The notes beneath the pieces are model-generated. The model was not told the DNA's origin, searched no databases, and was given only the letters and a program-made list of their open reading frames with translations. 64,000 bases of DNA from Cellulomonas sp. Its GTDB lineage: Bacteria; Actinomycetota; Actinomycetes; Actinomycetales; Cellulomonadaceae. The position numbers were made by a program, and so were the translations under genes. The stretch's first letter is position 1, and every line of letters begins with the position of its first letter. The stretch lies in contig NZ_JAGIBD010000007.1 in the NCBI RefSeq assembly GCF_017744555.1, positions 62,001-126,000 on the forward strand. Reading direction: 5' to 3'. Of this stretch, positions 48,205-57,758 are shown in pieces.

Positions 48205-51200
48205 GTGAGGTTCTCATCGAGGCACCGCTGGGCGGTGCCGGGCGTCGTGTGCCTGGCGCTCGTCGGGCTCGTGCCCGCCACCTCCGCCCAGGCGGAGGAC
48301 TACCCGTTCCGTGACCCGGGCCTGCCGCTGCAGACGCGGATCGACGACCTGCTCGGCAGGCTCACGCAGGACGAGGAGATCTCGCTGCTGCACCAGTTCC
48401 CGCTGCCGGTGCCGCGGCTCGGCATCGGGCACTTCCGCAGCGGTACCGAGGCGCTGCACGGGCTGGCGTGGACCACGTCGCCGGCCGACGGCGCGGTGCA
48501 CACGGCCACCGCGACCACGTTCCCGCAGGCCGTCGGGCTCGCGAGCACGTGGGACACCGACCTGCTGCACCAGGTCGGCACCGTGGTGGGCGACGAGGCG
48601 CGCGGGTACCACTCGACCGACCCGGGCATGTGGGGGCTCAACCTGTGGGCGCCCGTCGTCAACCTGCTGCGCGACCCGCGCTGGGGCCGCAACGAGGAAG
48701 GCTACTCCGAGGACCCGGTGCTCACGGGCGCAATGTCGACCGCGTACGGCAAGGGCATGTCGGGCGACGACCCGCTCTACCTGAAGGCGGCCCCCACGCT
48801 GAAGCACTACCTCGCGTACAACAACGAGGTGCACCGGGACACGAGCAACTCGTCGGTGCCGCCGCGCGTGCTGCACGAGTACGACGAGCAGGCGTTCAAG
48901 CCCGCGATCAGCGCGGACGCGGCCACGGGCGTCATGGCGTCGTACAACCTGGTCAACGGACGCCCGGCCACGGTCGACCCGACGCTCGACAGCACGGTGC
49001 GGTCGTGGACCGACAAGACCCTGTTCAACGTGAGCGACGCGAACGCCCCGGCGAACCTCGTCGACTCCGAGGACTACTACGACACGCAGGCCGAGGCCGA
49101 CGCGGCGCTCATCAAGGCGGGCCTCGACAACCACACGGTCAACGACAACAACCCCCAGCCGACGATCGCCGCGGTCAAGGAGGCCCTCGCGCAAGGCTTG
49201 CTCACCCAGGAGGACGTCGACACCGCCGCGTCGCACGAGCTGTCCATCCGGTTCCGGCTCGGCGAGTTCGACCCGGATGGGGGGCCGTACGGCGGCATCA
49301 CGATGGACGCGGTCGACACGCCCGCGAGCCGTGAGCTCGCACGCACCACCGCCGACGAGGCGGTGGTGCTGCTGAAGAACCAGAGGGGCGCGCTGCCGCT
49401 CGACGCGAACCGCACGAAGAGCGTCGCCGTCGTGGGGCCGCTCGCCGACACCACGTACACCGACTGGTACGGCGGCACGCCGCCCTACACGGTGACGGCG
49501 CTCGACGGCATCACCGAGCGGGTCGGCGCCGGCGGCACGGTCACCGGCATCGAGGGCGTCGACCGCATCGCGCTCAAGGACCCCGCGACCGGCAAGTACC
49601 TGAGCGGCGGTGCGGGGGAGTCCGGCGCGGCGATCACCGAGGGCGCGACCACGGCCGACGCGACCGCGCAGTTCGACGTCTTCGACTGGGGCAGCGGCAT
49701 CGTCACGCTGCGCAGCGCCGCCAACGGCAAGTACGTCGGCTACAACTGGAGCGGCTTCGCGAACGACCAGGCGCAACCCAACGGCTGGTTCGTGCAGCAG
49801 CAGTTCACGATCGAGGACCGGCCCGACGGCAACGTCGTGCTCAAGTACGCGGGCTACGAGTCGGCGTACAGCTGGGCGCCGTCGTACGGCAAGCAGTACC
49901 TGACGGTCGACGCGAACGGTGCGCTCGCGCTGGGCGCCGCGACCGCGGACCAGGCGACGGAGTTCTCCCGCGAGCTGATCTCCAGCGGCACCGACGCCGC
50001 CGTCGCGGCGGCGAAGGCGGCCGACGTCGCCGTCGTCGTGGTCGGCAGCATGCCGTTCATCAACGGCCGCGAGGACCACGACCGCACGGACATCAACCTG
50101 GCCGAGGGCCAGGAGGCACTCGTGAAGGCGGTCGTCGCGGCGAACCCGCGCACGGTCGTCGTGCTGCAGACGAGCTACCCGGACACCATCACGTGGCTCC
50201 AGCAGCACGTCCCGGCGATCGTGTGGACCACGCACGCCGGCCAGGAGACCGGGCACGCGGTCGCAGACGTGCTGTTCGGCGACACCAACCCCGCCGGGCG
50301 GCTCACGCAGACGTGGCCCGCGAGCGCCTCGGACCTGCAGCCCGACCTGATGAACTACGACATCATCTCGAGCGGCCAGACCTACCTGTACGACACCACC
50401 AAGCCGCTGTACCCGTTCGGCTACGGCCTGTCGTACACGTCGTTCCGCTACTCCCACCTGCGCGTCGACACGTTGCTCGACGGCACGCTGCGCGCCCGCG
50501 TCGACGTCACGAACACCGGCCGCCGGGCCGGTGACGAGGTCGTGCAGCTCTACACGCACCAGCGCGACTCGCGCGACCCGCAGCCGATCAGGCAGCTGCG
50601 CGCGTTCGACCGGATCAGTCTCGACCCGGGGCAGACGCAGGTGGTCGAGCTCACGGTGCCGGTCTCCGACCTCGGCCACTGGGACGTGACGCGCGAGAAG
50701 TGGGTCGTCGAGACCAGCGCGTACGACGTGCTCGTCGGCGCCTCGTCGGCGGACATCCGCCAGAAGGCCGTCGTCCAGGTCAAGGGCGAGAAGATCCCCG
50801 CCCGCGACCTGTCGAGGACCACACAGGCGCAGAACTTCGACGCGTACCAGGGCATCGAGCTCGTGGACCGCTCGAAGGAGTCCGGCACGTCGATCCAGAC
50901 GGCCGCCGGCAGCTGGGTCGCGTTCAAGGACGCCGACCTCGGCAAGGCCACGACGACGTTCACGGCCTCGGTCGCCAAGGCCGACGCCGCGAACGGCACC
51001 ATCCAGGTCCGTCTCGACTCGCCGACCGGACGGCTCGTCGGGACCGCGACCGTGGCGAGCACAGGGGACAGGTACACGTACGCGACGGTCACGGCCGCGC
51101 TCGACGGCGGCCGCGGGCCGGGCGGGGGCCACGGCCATGGCCCTGGGCGCGCGGGCCTGCAGGGTCGTCACGACGTCTACCTGGTGTTCGACTCCACGGT

Positions 51201-51231
51201 CCGGATGGGGGACTTCAGCCTGGGCAGCTGA
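48205..51231 (+). CDS. Secreted GH3 beta-xylosidase/beta-glucosidase with trefoil-like insert and C-terminal CBM6-like domain
   Basis: A 1008-residue exo-glycosidase. A signal peptide ends near ATSAQA (residue 30). The GH3 barrel runs to about 300 (LRDPRWGRNEEGYSEDP, LKHYLAYN; nucleophile probably Asp278 in NVSDANAP). The second GH3 domain (RTTADEAVVLLKNQRGALPL) is interrupted at about 452-590 by a fascin/trefoil-like insert (DPATGKYLSGG, GIVTLRSAANGKYVGYNWSG). It then resumes (GREDHDRTDINL), followed by a FnIII-like domain (YGLSYTSF, NTGRRAGDEVVQLY). The C-terminus resembles CBM6 (AGSWVAFKDADLG) but carries a Gly/His loop (GGGHGHGPG). The GTG at 48205 is chosen because the signal peptide begins there; substrate is inferred. 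Confidence 0.88.
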   Translation: MRFSSRHRWAVPGVVCLALVGLVPATSAQAEDYPFRDPGLPLQTRIDDLLGRLTQDEEISLLHQFPLPVPRLGIGHFRSGTEALHGLAWTTSPADGAVHTATATTFPQAVGLASTWDTDLLHQVGTVVGDEARGYHSTDPGMWGLNLWAPVVNLLRDPRWGRNEEGYSEDPVLTGAMSTAYGKGMSGDDPLYLKAAPTLKHYLAYNNEVHRDTSNSSVPPRVLHEYDEQAFKPAISADAATGVMASYNLVNGRPATVDPTLDSTVRSWTDKTLFNVSDANAPANLVDSEDYYDTQAEADAALIKAGLDNHTVNDNNPQPTIAAVKEALAQGLLTQEDVDTAASHELSIRFRLGEFDPDGGPYGGITMDAVDTPASRELARTTADEAVVLLKNQRGALPLDANRTKSVAVVGPLADTTYTDWYGGTPPYTVTALDGITERVGAGGTVTGIEGVDRIALKDPATGKYLSGGAGESGAAITEGATTADATAQFDVFDWGSGIVTLRSAANGKYVGYNWSGFANDQAQPNGWFVQQQFTIEDRPDGNVVLKYAGYESAYSWAPSYGKQYLTVDANGALALGAATADQATEFSRELISSGTDAAVAAAKAADVAVVVVGSMPFINGREDHDRTDINLAEGQEALVKAVVAANPRTVVVLQTSYPDTITWLQQHVPAIVWTTHAGQETGHAVADVLFGDTNPAGRLTQTWPASASDLQPDLMNYDIISSGQTYLYDTTKPLYPFGYGLSYTSFRYSHLRVDTLLDGTLRARVDVTNTGRRAGDEVVQLYTHQRDSRDPQPIRQLRAFDRISLDPGQTQVVELTVPVSDLGHWDVTREKWVVETSAYDVLVGASSADIRQKAVVQVKGEKIPARDLSRTTQAQNFDAYQGIELVDRSKESGTSIQTAAGSWVAFKDADLGKATTTFTASVAKADAANGTIQVRLDSPTGRLVGTATVASTGDRYTYATVTAALDGGRGPGGGHGHGPGRAGLQGRHDVYLVFDSTVRMGDFSLGS

Positions 51232-51238
51232 GTCCCCG

Positions 51239-51272
51239 GCCGGTGGCGGGTGTCGCAGCGCCCGCCACCGGC
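51239..51272 (+). terminator. Terminator after the GH3 gene
   Basis: GCCGGTGGCGGG pairs with CCCGCCACCGGC over a 10-base loop, 8 bases after the stop codon. Confidence 0.75.
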
Positions 51273-51380
51273 AGGTGGCCGTCGGGTGACGGTCCGTCGA
51301 CGGGCGGCCCGTCCGGATGCGATCCGGCGCGGCGTCGATAGCGTCCTCTTCGTGCCGATCTCACCGATTGGTCTGAAAGC

Positions 51381-51411
51381 CTTGCTGCAACTTGCCGCAA
51401 GTCGGTACGGT
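51381..51411 (+). promoter_or_regulatory. Promoter with maltose-type operator upstream of the amylase-pullulanase gene
   Basis: CTTGCTGCAA (51381-51390) is followed directly by CTTGCCGCAAG (51391-51401), the latter a perfect 5-bp inverted repeat. A -10 TACGGT lies at 51406-51411, with TTGCTG 18 bp upstream as a possible -35. CTTGC-type repeats are known in MalR-controlled amylase promoters of streptomycetes, so a LacI-family maltose repressor is the likely ligand. ATG at 51462 has GAAGGAG upstream. Confidence 0.65.
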
Positions 51412-51461
51412 CGGCGCTGACCCCCGGCACACGGCCGTGCCGGGACGACGAAGGAGTCGCC

Positions 51462-54400
51462 ATGCCGCGCCGCACCCCCGTCCTGTCCCGACCGGTAGCG
51501 GGACTGTCCAGTCTCGCGGTGGTCCTCGCGCTCGCGGGCACCACGGCCGCCGTGGGCGCCGCGCCCGCCGCCGCCGCGGACCGCACCGCGGCCCTCGTCG
51601 GTGACCTGCAGAGCGAGCTCGGCTGCACCGAGGACTGGCAGCCCGCGTGCGCCGCGACCGAGCTGACCCCGGACGGGAGCGGCCACTACAGCGCCGACCT
51701 CCAGGTCCCGGCCGGCACCTGGCACTACAAGGTCGCGCTGAACGACGCCTGGGACGAGTCGTACGGCGGTGACGGCGGCAGCGCCGACACGCCGCTCGTG
51801 GTCGCCGGGCCGTCGACGATCCGGTTCACGTACGACGACACGACGCACCGCACGGCCCTCACCCCGCTCGACCTCGCGGGCGACTACACGGCGGCCGACG
51901 ACGCGATCGTCGCCGACCCGGTGCGCGACCCCGGCGCGGGCAACACGTTCTACTTCGCCATGACCGACCGGTTCGCCAACGGGGACCCGACCAACGACAC
52001 CGGCGGGCTCGCCGGCGACCGGCTCACCACGGGCCTCGACACGACTGACAAGGGCTTCTACCACGGCGGCGACCTCGCCGGTCTGCGCGACAAGCTCGAC
52101 TACATCGAGGGCCTCGGCACGACCGCGATCTGGCTGACGCCGTCGTTCAAGAACCGCCCCGTCCAGGGCACCGGCGCGAACGTCTCCGCCGGGTACCACG
52201 GCTACTGGATCACCGACTTCACGCAGATCGACCCGCACCTCGGCACGAACGCCGAGCTCGAGGCCCTGATCGCGGACGCGCACGCGCGCGGCATCAAGGT
52301 GTACTTCGACATCATCACGAACCACACCGCGGACGTCATCGACTACGCGCAGCAGAAGTACACGTACATCCCGCAGAGCACGAGCCCGTACAAGGACGCG
52401 GACGGCAACGCCTTCGACCCGCACACGTATGCGGGCGGCGACACGTTCCCGACCATGGACCCGGCGACGTCGTTCCCGTACACGCCGGTGCTCAAGCCGG
52501 GTGACGAGCACGTCAAGGTCCCGGACTGGCTCAACGACGTGACGCTGTACCACAACCGCGGCGACTCGACGTACTCCGGTGAGTCCACGACGTACGGCGA
52601 CTTCTCGGGCCTCGACGACCTCATGACGGAGAACCCGGCGGTCGTGAACGGGTTCGTGGACGTCTACAACGGGTGGGTCGACCTCGGTGTCGACGGGTTC
52701 CGCATCGACACCGCGAAGCACGTGAACTTCGAGTTCTGGCAGAAGTTCACGACGGCGGTGCACGCGCACGCGACCGCACAGGGCAACCCCGACTTCTTCA
52801 TGTTCGGCGAGGTCTACGACGCGGACCCGGTCAAGCTGTCGCCGTACCTGCGCGACAGCGACATGGACGCCGTGCTCGACTTCACGTTCCAGTCCGCGGC
52901 GTCGAACTACGCGCGCGGCGCGTCTGCCGGCCTGCTGCACACGCTGTACCAGGGCGACGACCGGTACACGACGCCGACGACGAACGCGCAGGCCCTGCCG
53001 ACGTTCCTCGGCAACCATGACATGGGCCGCATCGGCTACTTCGTCAAGGACGGGTCCGACCCGCAGGCGCGCTCCGAGCTCGCGCACGACCTCATGTTCC
53101 TGTCGCGCGGCCAGCCGGTCGTCTACTACGGCGACGAGCAGGGCTTCGAGGGCGCCGGGTCGATGAACGGGAGCGACAAGGACGCGCGGCAGGACATGTT
53201 CGCGACCCAGGTCGACGAGTACGCGAACCAGCCCCTGCTCGACGGCACGACGGCGGGCTCGGTGGACCGTTACGACACCGACAGCGTGCTCTACCAGCAC
53301 ATCAAGGCGCTCGCGGACCTCCGGCAGAGCACGCCGGCCCTGAAGGACGGCGCGCAGATCGAGCGGTACTCGAACGGCGCGGTGTACGCGTTCAGCCGCG
53401 TCGACGCGACGGAGAAGGTCGAGCACCTCGTCGCGCTCAACAACGGCACGTCCCCCGCGACGGTCACGATCGACACGCTCACGCCAGGTGCGCACTTCGG
53501 CGCGCTGTACGGCACCACGACGGGCGCGACGGCCGCCGCCGACGGCACGGTGTCCGTGACGATCCCCGCGCTGGGCGCGATCGTCCTGCGGGCCGACGCG
53601 CAGGTCGCCGCGCCCGCCACGGCCGGTCCGGTGACGGTGACGGCACCGGCGCCCGGCGCGGGCCTGAGCGGCCAGGTGCCGGTGAGCGCGGACGTGCCGG
53701 ACGACGTCTGGAGCCAGACCTCGTTCGCGTACCGGGTGGTCGGCGACGACACGTGGACGCCGCTCGGCACGTCCGAGACGACCGCCCCGGGGGTCTTCGC
53801 AGACCTCGACGGGCTGGCCCCCGGCACGCTCGTCGAGTACCGCGCGGTCACGGTCGACGCCGCGGGTGACAGGGCGGCAGGCTCGACGTTCGCGTCGGTC
53901 GGCAACCGGGTCGACGGCGAGGAGACCACGGGCGGCGGAGGTGGCGGCGACCTGCTCGTCACCGTTCCCGGCAGCCACAACTCCGAGATGGGATGCCCGG
54001 GCGACTGGCAGCCGGACTGCGACAAGGCGAAGCTCACGCAGTTCTCGAACGGCATCTACCACGGCACGTTCACGCTGCCCGCCGGCACGTACGAGTACAA
54101 GGTCGCGGTCGGCGGCTCGTGGGACGAGAACTACGGCGCGGGCGGCGCGCCCGGAGGCGCGAACGTGACGTACACGCTCGCCGCCGACGGTCCCGTGACG
54201 TTCTACTACGACCCGGTCACCCACTGGTTCACCAGCACCGCGCAGGGGCCGATCCTCACGGTCCCCGGCTCCACGAACAGCGAGCTCGGCTGCGAGGGCG
54301 ACTGGGCCCCCGACTGCCTCGCGACGCTGCTCGAGGACCCGGACGGCGACGGCACGTACACGTTCACGACGGACAAGCTGCCCGAGGGTGCGTACGAGGT

Positions 54401-57287
54401 GAAGGTCGCACACAACCTGTCCTGGGACGAGAACTACGGAGCCGGCGGCGCACCCGGCGGCGCGAACATCCCGTTCTCGGCGCCCGGCGGCAAGCCCGTG
54501 ACGTTCTCGTACGTGCTCGCGACGCACATCCTCACGGTCGAGGTGAGCGAGCCACCGCTGCCGGGCACCGGCCAGTCGCTCGCGCAGTGGGTCGACGCGT
54601 CCACGATCGCGTGGCCGGCGAACCTCGTGCCGGCCGGCACCGACCCGACCACCCTGTCGTGGCAGCTGCACTCGTCGGCGACGGGCGCGCTCGCGGTGGT
54701 CGACGGGGCGGTGAGCGGCGAGGACGGCACCCCGGTGCCGCTCACGTACGACGCGGGCGGGCTCACCGACAAGCAGCTCAAGCGCTTCCCGCAGCTCGCA
54801 GGCTCGGTCGCGCTGCACGTGGGCGCCGACAAGAAGGCCGTCAAGGAGCTGCTGCGCGGCGAGCTGCTCGTCACGCAGGCGACGGCGGACGGCACGCTGC
54901 AGGCCGCGACCGGCGTGCAGATCCCGGGCGTGCTCGACGACCTGTACGCCAAGGCCGCCGGCAAGCGCGCGCTCGGCACCACGTGGTCGCGCGGTTTGCC
55001 CCACCTCGCCCTCTGGGCGCCGACCGCGCAGGATGTCGACCTGCTCGTGTGGCCCGCGACGAAGGCGGGGCTCGACACGTCCGGGACGCCGACGCGCGTC
55101 GCCGCGCACCGCGAGTCCGATGGCTCGTGGACGGTCGACGGCCGCAAGCAGTGGGCCGGCGCCGCGTACCTGTGGGAGGTCACGGTGTTCGCGCCGACCA
55201 CGGGCAAGGTCGAGGTCAACCAGGTCACGGACCCGTACTCGGTCGCGCTGACGCTCAACAGCACGCACTCGGTGCTCGTGGACCTCGACGACAAGGCGTT
55301 CCGGCCGAAGGCGTGGGAGAAGGCGAAGCAGCCGGTCGTCAAGCCCGTCGACCAGACGATCTACGAGCTGCACGTGCGCGACTTCTCGATCTCGGACACC
55401 ACGGTGCCGGCCGCCCACCGCGGCACGTACCTGGCGTTCGCGGACCGCAGCGCCGGCACGGCGCACCTGCGCGAGCTCGCCGACGCAGGCCTCACGACCG
55501 TGCACCTGCTGCCGACGTTCGACATCGCGTCGATCGAGGAGGACCGCAGCAAGCAGGCAACCCCGGCGTGCGACCTCGCGTCGCTCCCGCCGGACTCGGA
55601 CCAGCAGCAGGCGTGCGTCATGGCCGTGGCCGACACCGACGGGTTCAACTGGGGCTACGACCCGCTGCACTGGCAGGCGCCCGAGGGCTCGTACGCGGTG
55701 CACCAGGAGGGCGGCGGCCGCGTCGCCGACTTCCGCACCATGGTCGGCGCGCTGCACGCGGACGGCCTGCAGGTGGTGCTCGACCAGGTGTTCAACCACA
55801 CGACGGCGAGCGGGCAGAACCCCGGGTCGGTGCTCGACCGCGTCGTGCCGGGCTACTACCAGCGGCTCAACGCGACCGGCGGCGTCGAGACGTCGACGTG
55901 CTGCCAGAACGTCGCCACCGAGCACGCCATGGCCGGCAAGCTCATGGTCGACTCCGTCGTCACGTGGGCCAAGGACTACAAGGTCGACGGCTTCCGCTTC
56001 GACCTCATGGGTCACCACTCGGTCGACAACATGAAGGCGGTCCGCAAGGCGCTCGACGCGCTGACGGTCCGCAGGGACGGCGTCGACGGCAAGAACGTCT
56101 ACCTGTACGGCGAGGGCTGGAACTTCGGCGAGGTGGCGGACAACGCGCTGTTCACGCAGGCCACGCAGGGCCAGCTCGGCGGGACGGGCATCGGCACGTT
56201 CTCCGACCGGCTGCGCGACGCGGTCCGCGGCGGCGGCCCGTTCGACGCCAACCCGCGCATCCAGGGCTTCGGCTCGGGCGGCGGCACCGACCCGAACGGC
56301 GACCCCGTCAACGGATCGGCGGCCGACCAGGCTGCCCGCGCGCAGCACGACGCCGACCTCGTGCGGCTCGGCATGGCGGGCAACCTGCGCGACTTCGCGT
56401 TCGAGACGAGCGCGGGGACCGTGCAGAAGGGCAGCGAGATCGACTACAACGGCCAGCCCGCCGGCTACGCGGACTCGCCCGAGGAGGTCATCACGTACGT
56501 CGACGCGCACGACAACGAGACGCTGTGGGACTCGCTGACGTACAAGCTGCCGACGTCGACCCCGATGGCCGACCGGGTGCGCATGAACACGGTCAGCCTC
56601 GCGACGACGGCCCTCGCCCAGACGCCGAGCTTCTGGCACGCGGGCGCCGACCTGCTGCGCAGCAAGTCGCTCGACCGCAACAGCTACAACTCGGGCGACT
56701 GGTTCAACGTGCTCGACCTGTCGGGCCAGGACAACGGCTTCGGTCGCGGTCTGCCCCCGAAGGCGGACAACGAGTCGAAGTGGCCGTTCCAGCAGCCGCT
56801 GCTCGCGGACCCGGCGCTCAAGCCGACGCCCGCGGACATCGCGACCGCGTCGAAGGCCGCCGACGACCTGCTGCGGCTGCGGTTCTCGACCCCGCTGTTC
56901 CGGCTCGGGTCGGCGGACCTCATCGAGCAGAAGGTGTCGTTCCCGGGCTCCGGGCCGGACGCCGACCCGGGCGTGGTCGTGATGCGGATCGACGACCGGG
57001 CGGGCTGGGACCCGAAGAAGCGGTGCTGGAGCAACGACGTGGACCGCTCGCTCGAGGGCGTGCTCGTCGTGGTGAACGCCTCCGACGAGGCGACGACGCA
57101 GACCGTCGCCGACCTCGAGGGCCACCGGCTGCAGCTCTCTCCCGTGCAGCAGCGGGGGAGCGACCCGGTGGTCCGCGGGACCACGTGGGCGTCGGGCACC
57201 GGCACCGTGACGGTGCCGGCGCGGACCGTGGCGGTGCTCGTCGAGAAGGCGTACCCGGGGCACTCGTCGGGTCACGGCTGGTGGTGA
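51462..57287 (+). CDS. Secreted bifunctional amylase-pullulanase with three X25 modules
   Basis: A 1941-residue exoenzyme. A signal peptide ends near PAAAA (about 39). An X25 starch-binding-like module follows (about 43-140), then a GH13 alpha-amylase domain with Asp416 (DGFRIDTAKH), Glu450 (MFGEV) and Asp520 (GNHDMG). A FnIII-like linker runs to about 820, then two more X25 modules (829-926, 929-1026: SELGCEGDWAPDC, WDENYGAGGAPGG). The second half is a pullulanase-type alpha-1,6-glucosidase: an N-terminal domain, then GH13 catalysis with Asp1514 (DGFRFDLMGH), Glu1551 (YGEGWNFG) and Asp1684 (DAHDNE), and a C-terminal beta domain. It would hydrolyse both alpha-1,4 and alpha-1,6 bonds of starch and pullulan outside the cell. 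Confidence 0.95.
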   Translation: MPRRTPVLSRPVAGLSSLAVVLALAGTTAAVGAAPAAAADRTAALVGDLQSELGCTEDWQPACAATELTPDGSGHYSADLQVPAGTWHYKVALNDAWDESYGGDGGSADTPLVVAGPSTIRFTYDDTTHRTALTPLDLAGDYTAADDAIVADPVRDPGAGNTFYFAMTDRFANGDPTNDTGGLAGDRLTTGLDTTDKGFYHGGDLAGLRDKLDYIEGLGTTAIWLTPSFKNRPVQGTGANVSAGYHGYWITDFTQIDPHLGTNAELEALIADAHARGIKVYFDIITNHTADVIDYAQQKYTYIPQSTSPYKDADGNAFDPHTYAGGDTFPTMDPATSFPYTPVLKPGDEHVKVPDWLNDVTLYHNRGDSTYSGESTTYGDFSGLDDLMTENPAVVNGFVDVYNGWVDLGVDGFRIDTAKHVNFEFWQKFTTAVHAHATAQGNPDFFMFGEVYDADPVKLSPYLRDSDMDAVLDFTFQSAASNYARGASAGLLHTLYQGDDRYTTPTTNAQALPTFLGNHDMGRIGYFVKDGSDPQARSELAHDLMFLSRGQPVVYYGDEQGFEGAGSMNGSDKDARQDMFATQVDEYANQPLLDGTTAGSVDRYDTDSVLYQHIKALADLRQSTPALKDGAQIERYSNGAVYAFSRVDATEKVEHLVALNNGTSPATVTIDTLTPGAHFGALYGTTTGATAAADGTVSVTIPALGAIVLRADAQVAAPATAGPVTVTAPAPGAGLSGQVPVSADVPDDVWSQTSFAYRVVGDDTWTPLGTSETTAPGVFADLDGLAPGTLVEYRAVTVDAAGDRAAGSTFASVGNRVDGEETTGGGGGGDLLVTVPGSHNSEMGCPGDWQPDCDKAKLTQFSNGIYHGTFTLPAGTYEYKVAVGGSWDENYGAGGAPGGANVTYTLAADGPVTFYYDPVTHWFTSTAQGPILTVPGSTNSELGCEGDWAPDCLATLLEDPDGDGTYTFTTDKLPEGAYEVKVAHNLSWDENYGAGGAPGGANIPFSAPGGKPVTFSYVLATHILTVEVSEPPLPGTGQSLAQWVDASTIAWPANLVPAGTDPTTLSWQLHSSATGALAVVDGAVSGEDGTPVPLTYDAGGLTDKQLKRFPQLAGSVALHVGADKKAVKELLRGELLVTQATADGTLQAATGVQIPGVLDDLYAKAAGKRALGTTWSRGLPHLALWAPTAQDVDLLVWPATKAGLDTSGTPTRVAAHRESDGSWTVDGRKQWAGAAYLWEVTVFAPTTGKVEVNQVTDPYSVALTLNSTHSVLVDLDDKAFRPKAWEKAKQPVVKPVDQTIYELHVRDFSISDTTVPAAHRGTYLAFADRSAGTAHLRELADAGLTTVHLLPTFDIASIEEDRSKQATPACDLASLPPDSDQQQACVMAVADTDGFNWGYDPLHWQAPEGSYAVHQEGGGRVADFRTMVGALHADGLQVVLDQVFNHTTASGQNPGSVLDRVVPGYYQRLNATGGVETSTCCQNVATEHAMAGKLMVDSVVTWAKDYKVDGFRFDLMGHHSVDNMKAVRKALDALTVRRDGVDGKNVYLYGEGWNFGEVADNALFTQATQGQLGGTGIGTFSDRLRDAVRGGGPFDANPRIQGFGSGGGTDPNGDPVNGSAADQAARAQHDADLVRLGMAGNLRDFAFETSAGTVQKGSEIDYNGQPAGYADSPEEVITYVDAHDNETLWDSLTYKLPTSTPMADRVRMNTVSLATTALAQTPSFWHAGADLLRSKSLDRNSYNSGDWFNVLDLSGQDNGFGRGLPPKADNESKWPFQQPLLADPALKPTPADIATASKAADDLLRLRFSTPLFRLGSADLIEQKVSFPGSGPDADPGVVVMRIDDRAGWDPKKRCWSNDVDRSLEGVLVVVNASDEATTQTVADLEGHRLQLSPVQQRGSDPVVRGTTWASGTGTVTVPARTVAVLVEKAYPGHSSGHGWW

Positions 57288-57351
57288 GCCGGACGTAGGG
57301 GACCGGTGGTGAGGGGGCCGCAGACCTCTCACGACCGGGTGAAGATGAAGG

Positions 57352-57392
57352 ACGGCGGCGGACGGGCCCTGGTGGGGCTCGTCCGCCGCCGT
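57352..57392 (+). terminator. Terminator after the amylase-pullulanase gene
   Basis: A perfect 12-bp stem (ACGGCGGCGGAC / GTCCGCCGCCGT) with a 17-base GC-rich loop lies 65 bases after the stop and is followed by TCGTCTCG. Confidence 0.8.
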
Positions 57393-57506
57393 TCGTCTCG
57401 CGGGCTGGGCCGCAGCCGCCCGCACCCTGGACCGTGGCGAAGCCGAGCGGGCACGATGCATTCACCCGTCGAACGCAACGGAAGTATCGGACCCGATGGG
57501 TTCGAC

Positions 57507-57520
57507 TGTTAGCGCTCACA
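57507..57520. promoter_or_regulatory. LacI-family operator upstream of the sugar ABC operon
   Basis: TGTTAGCGCTCACA is a near-palindrome centred on AGCGCT, the classical LacI-family site (TGTNAGCGCTNACA). It is 239 bp upstream of the chvE ATG. Confidence 0.65.
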
Positions 57521-57628
57521 TACCGGGCCGATCTGCGACCTGATCGTGATGAGTTCGTAATGCGCGGAGGGGTCATCCCCGCTTGACTTCGAGAACCGAA
57601 TACAAGAACGTATGGGCACTGCCTCTCC

Positions 57629-57644
57629 GGTGACCCACATCACC
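57629..57644. promoter_or_regulatory. Crp/GlxR-like site upstream of chvE
   Basis: GGTGA-N6-TCACC is symmetric and contains the GTGA-N6-TCAC core of cAMP-receptor-family sites. It lies 115 bp upstream of the chvE start. Confidence 0.5.
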
Positions 57645-57758
57645 GCGGACGCAGTCGGGACACGGCCCGAGCGGCGGAGCGGCTGCGGGGGACTGCCGAG
57701 CACCGCGCTCGCAGGTCCGTCGTCCCGGATCTCTCAACGACGAGAAGGAGCAGAGCAC

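Larger units (their letters stand above)
57393..57758. other. Regulatory intergenic region upstream of the chvE-mmsAB operon
   Basis: A 366-bp region with no gene. It contains a LacI-type operator (57507-57520), a possible -35 TTGACT (57583-57588), a Crp-like palindrome (57629-57644) and the chvE ribosome binding site (GAAGGAG, 57744-57750). No convincing -10 with correct spacing was found; TATGGG at 57611 is too far for a standard promoter. Confidence 0.6.

Noticed and set aside
51177..57461. A 2094-codon open frame on the minus strand
   Set aside because: It is antisense to the clearly real amylase-pullulanase; its product is Arg/Val/Asp-rich without domains, as expected from high GC content.
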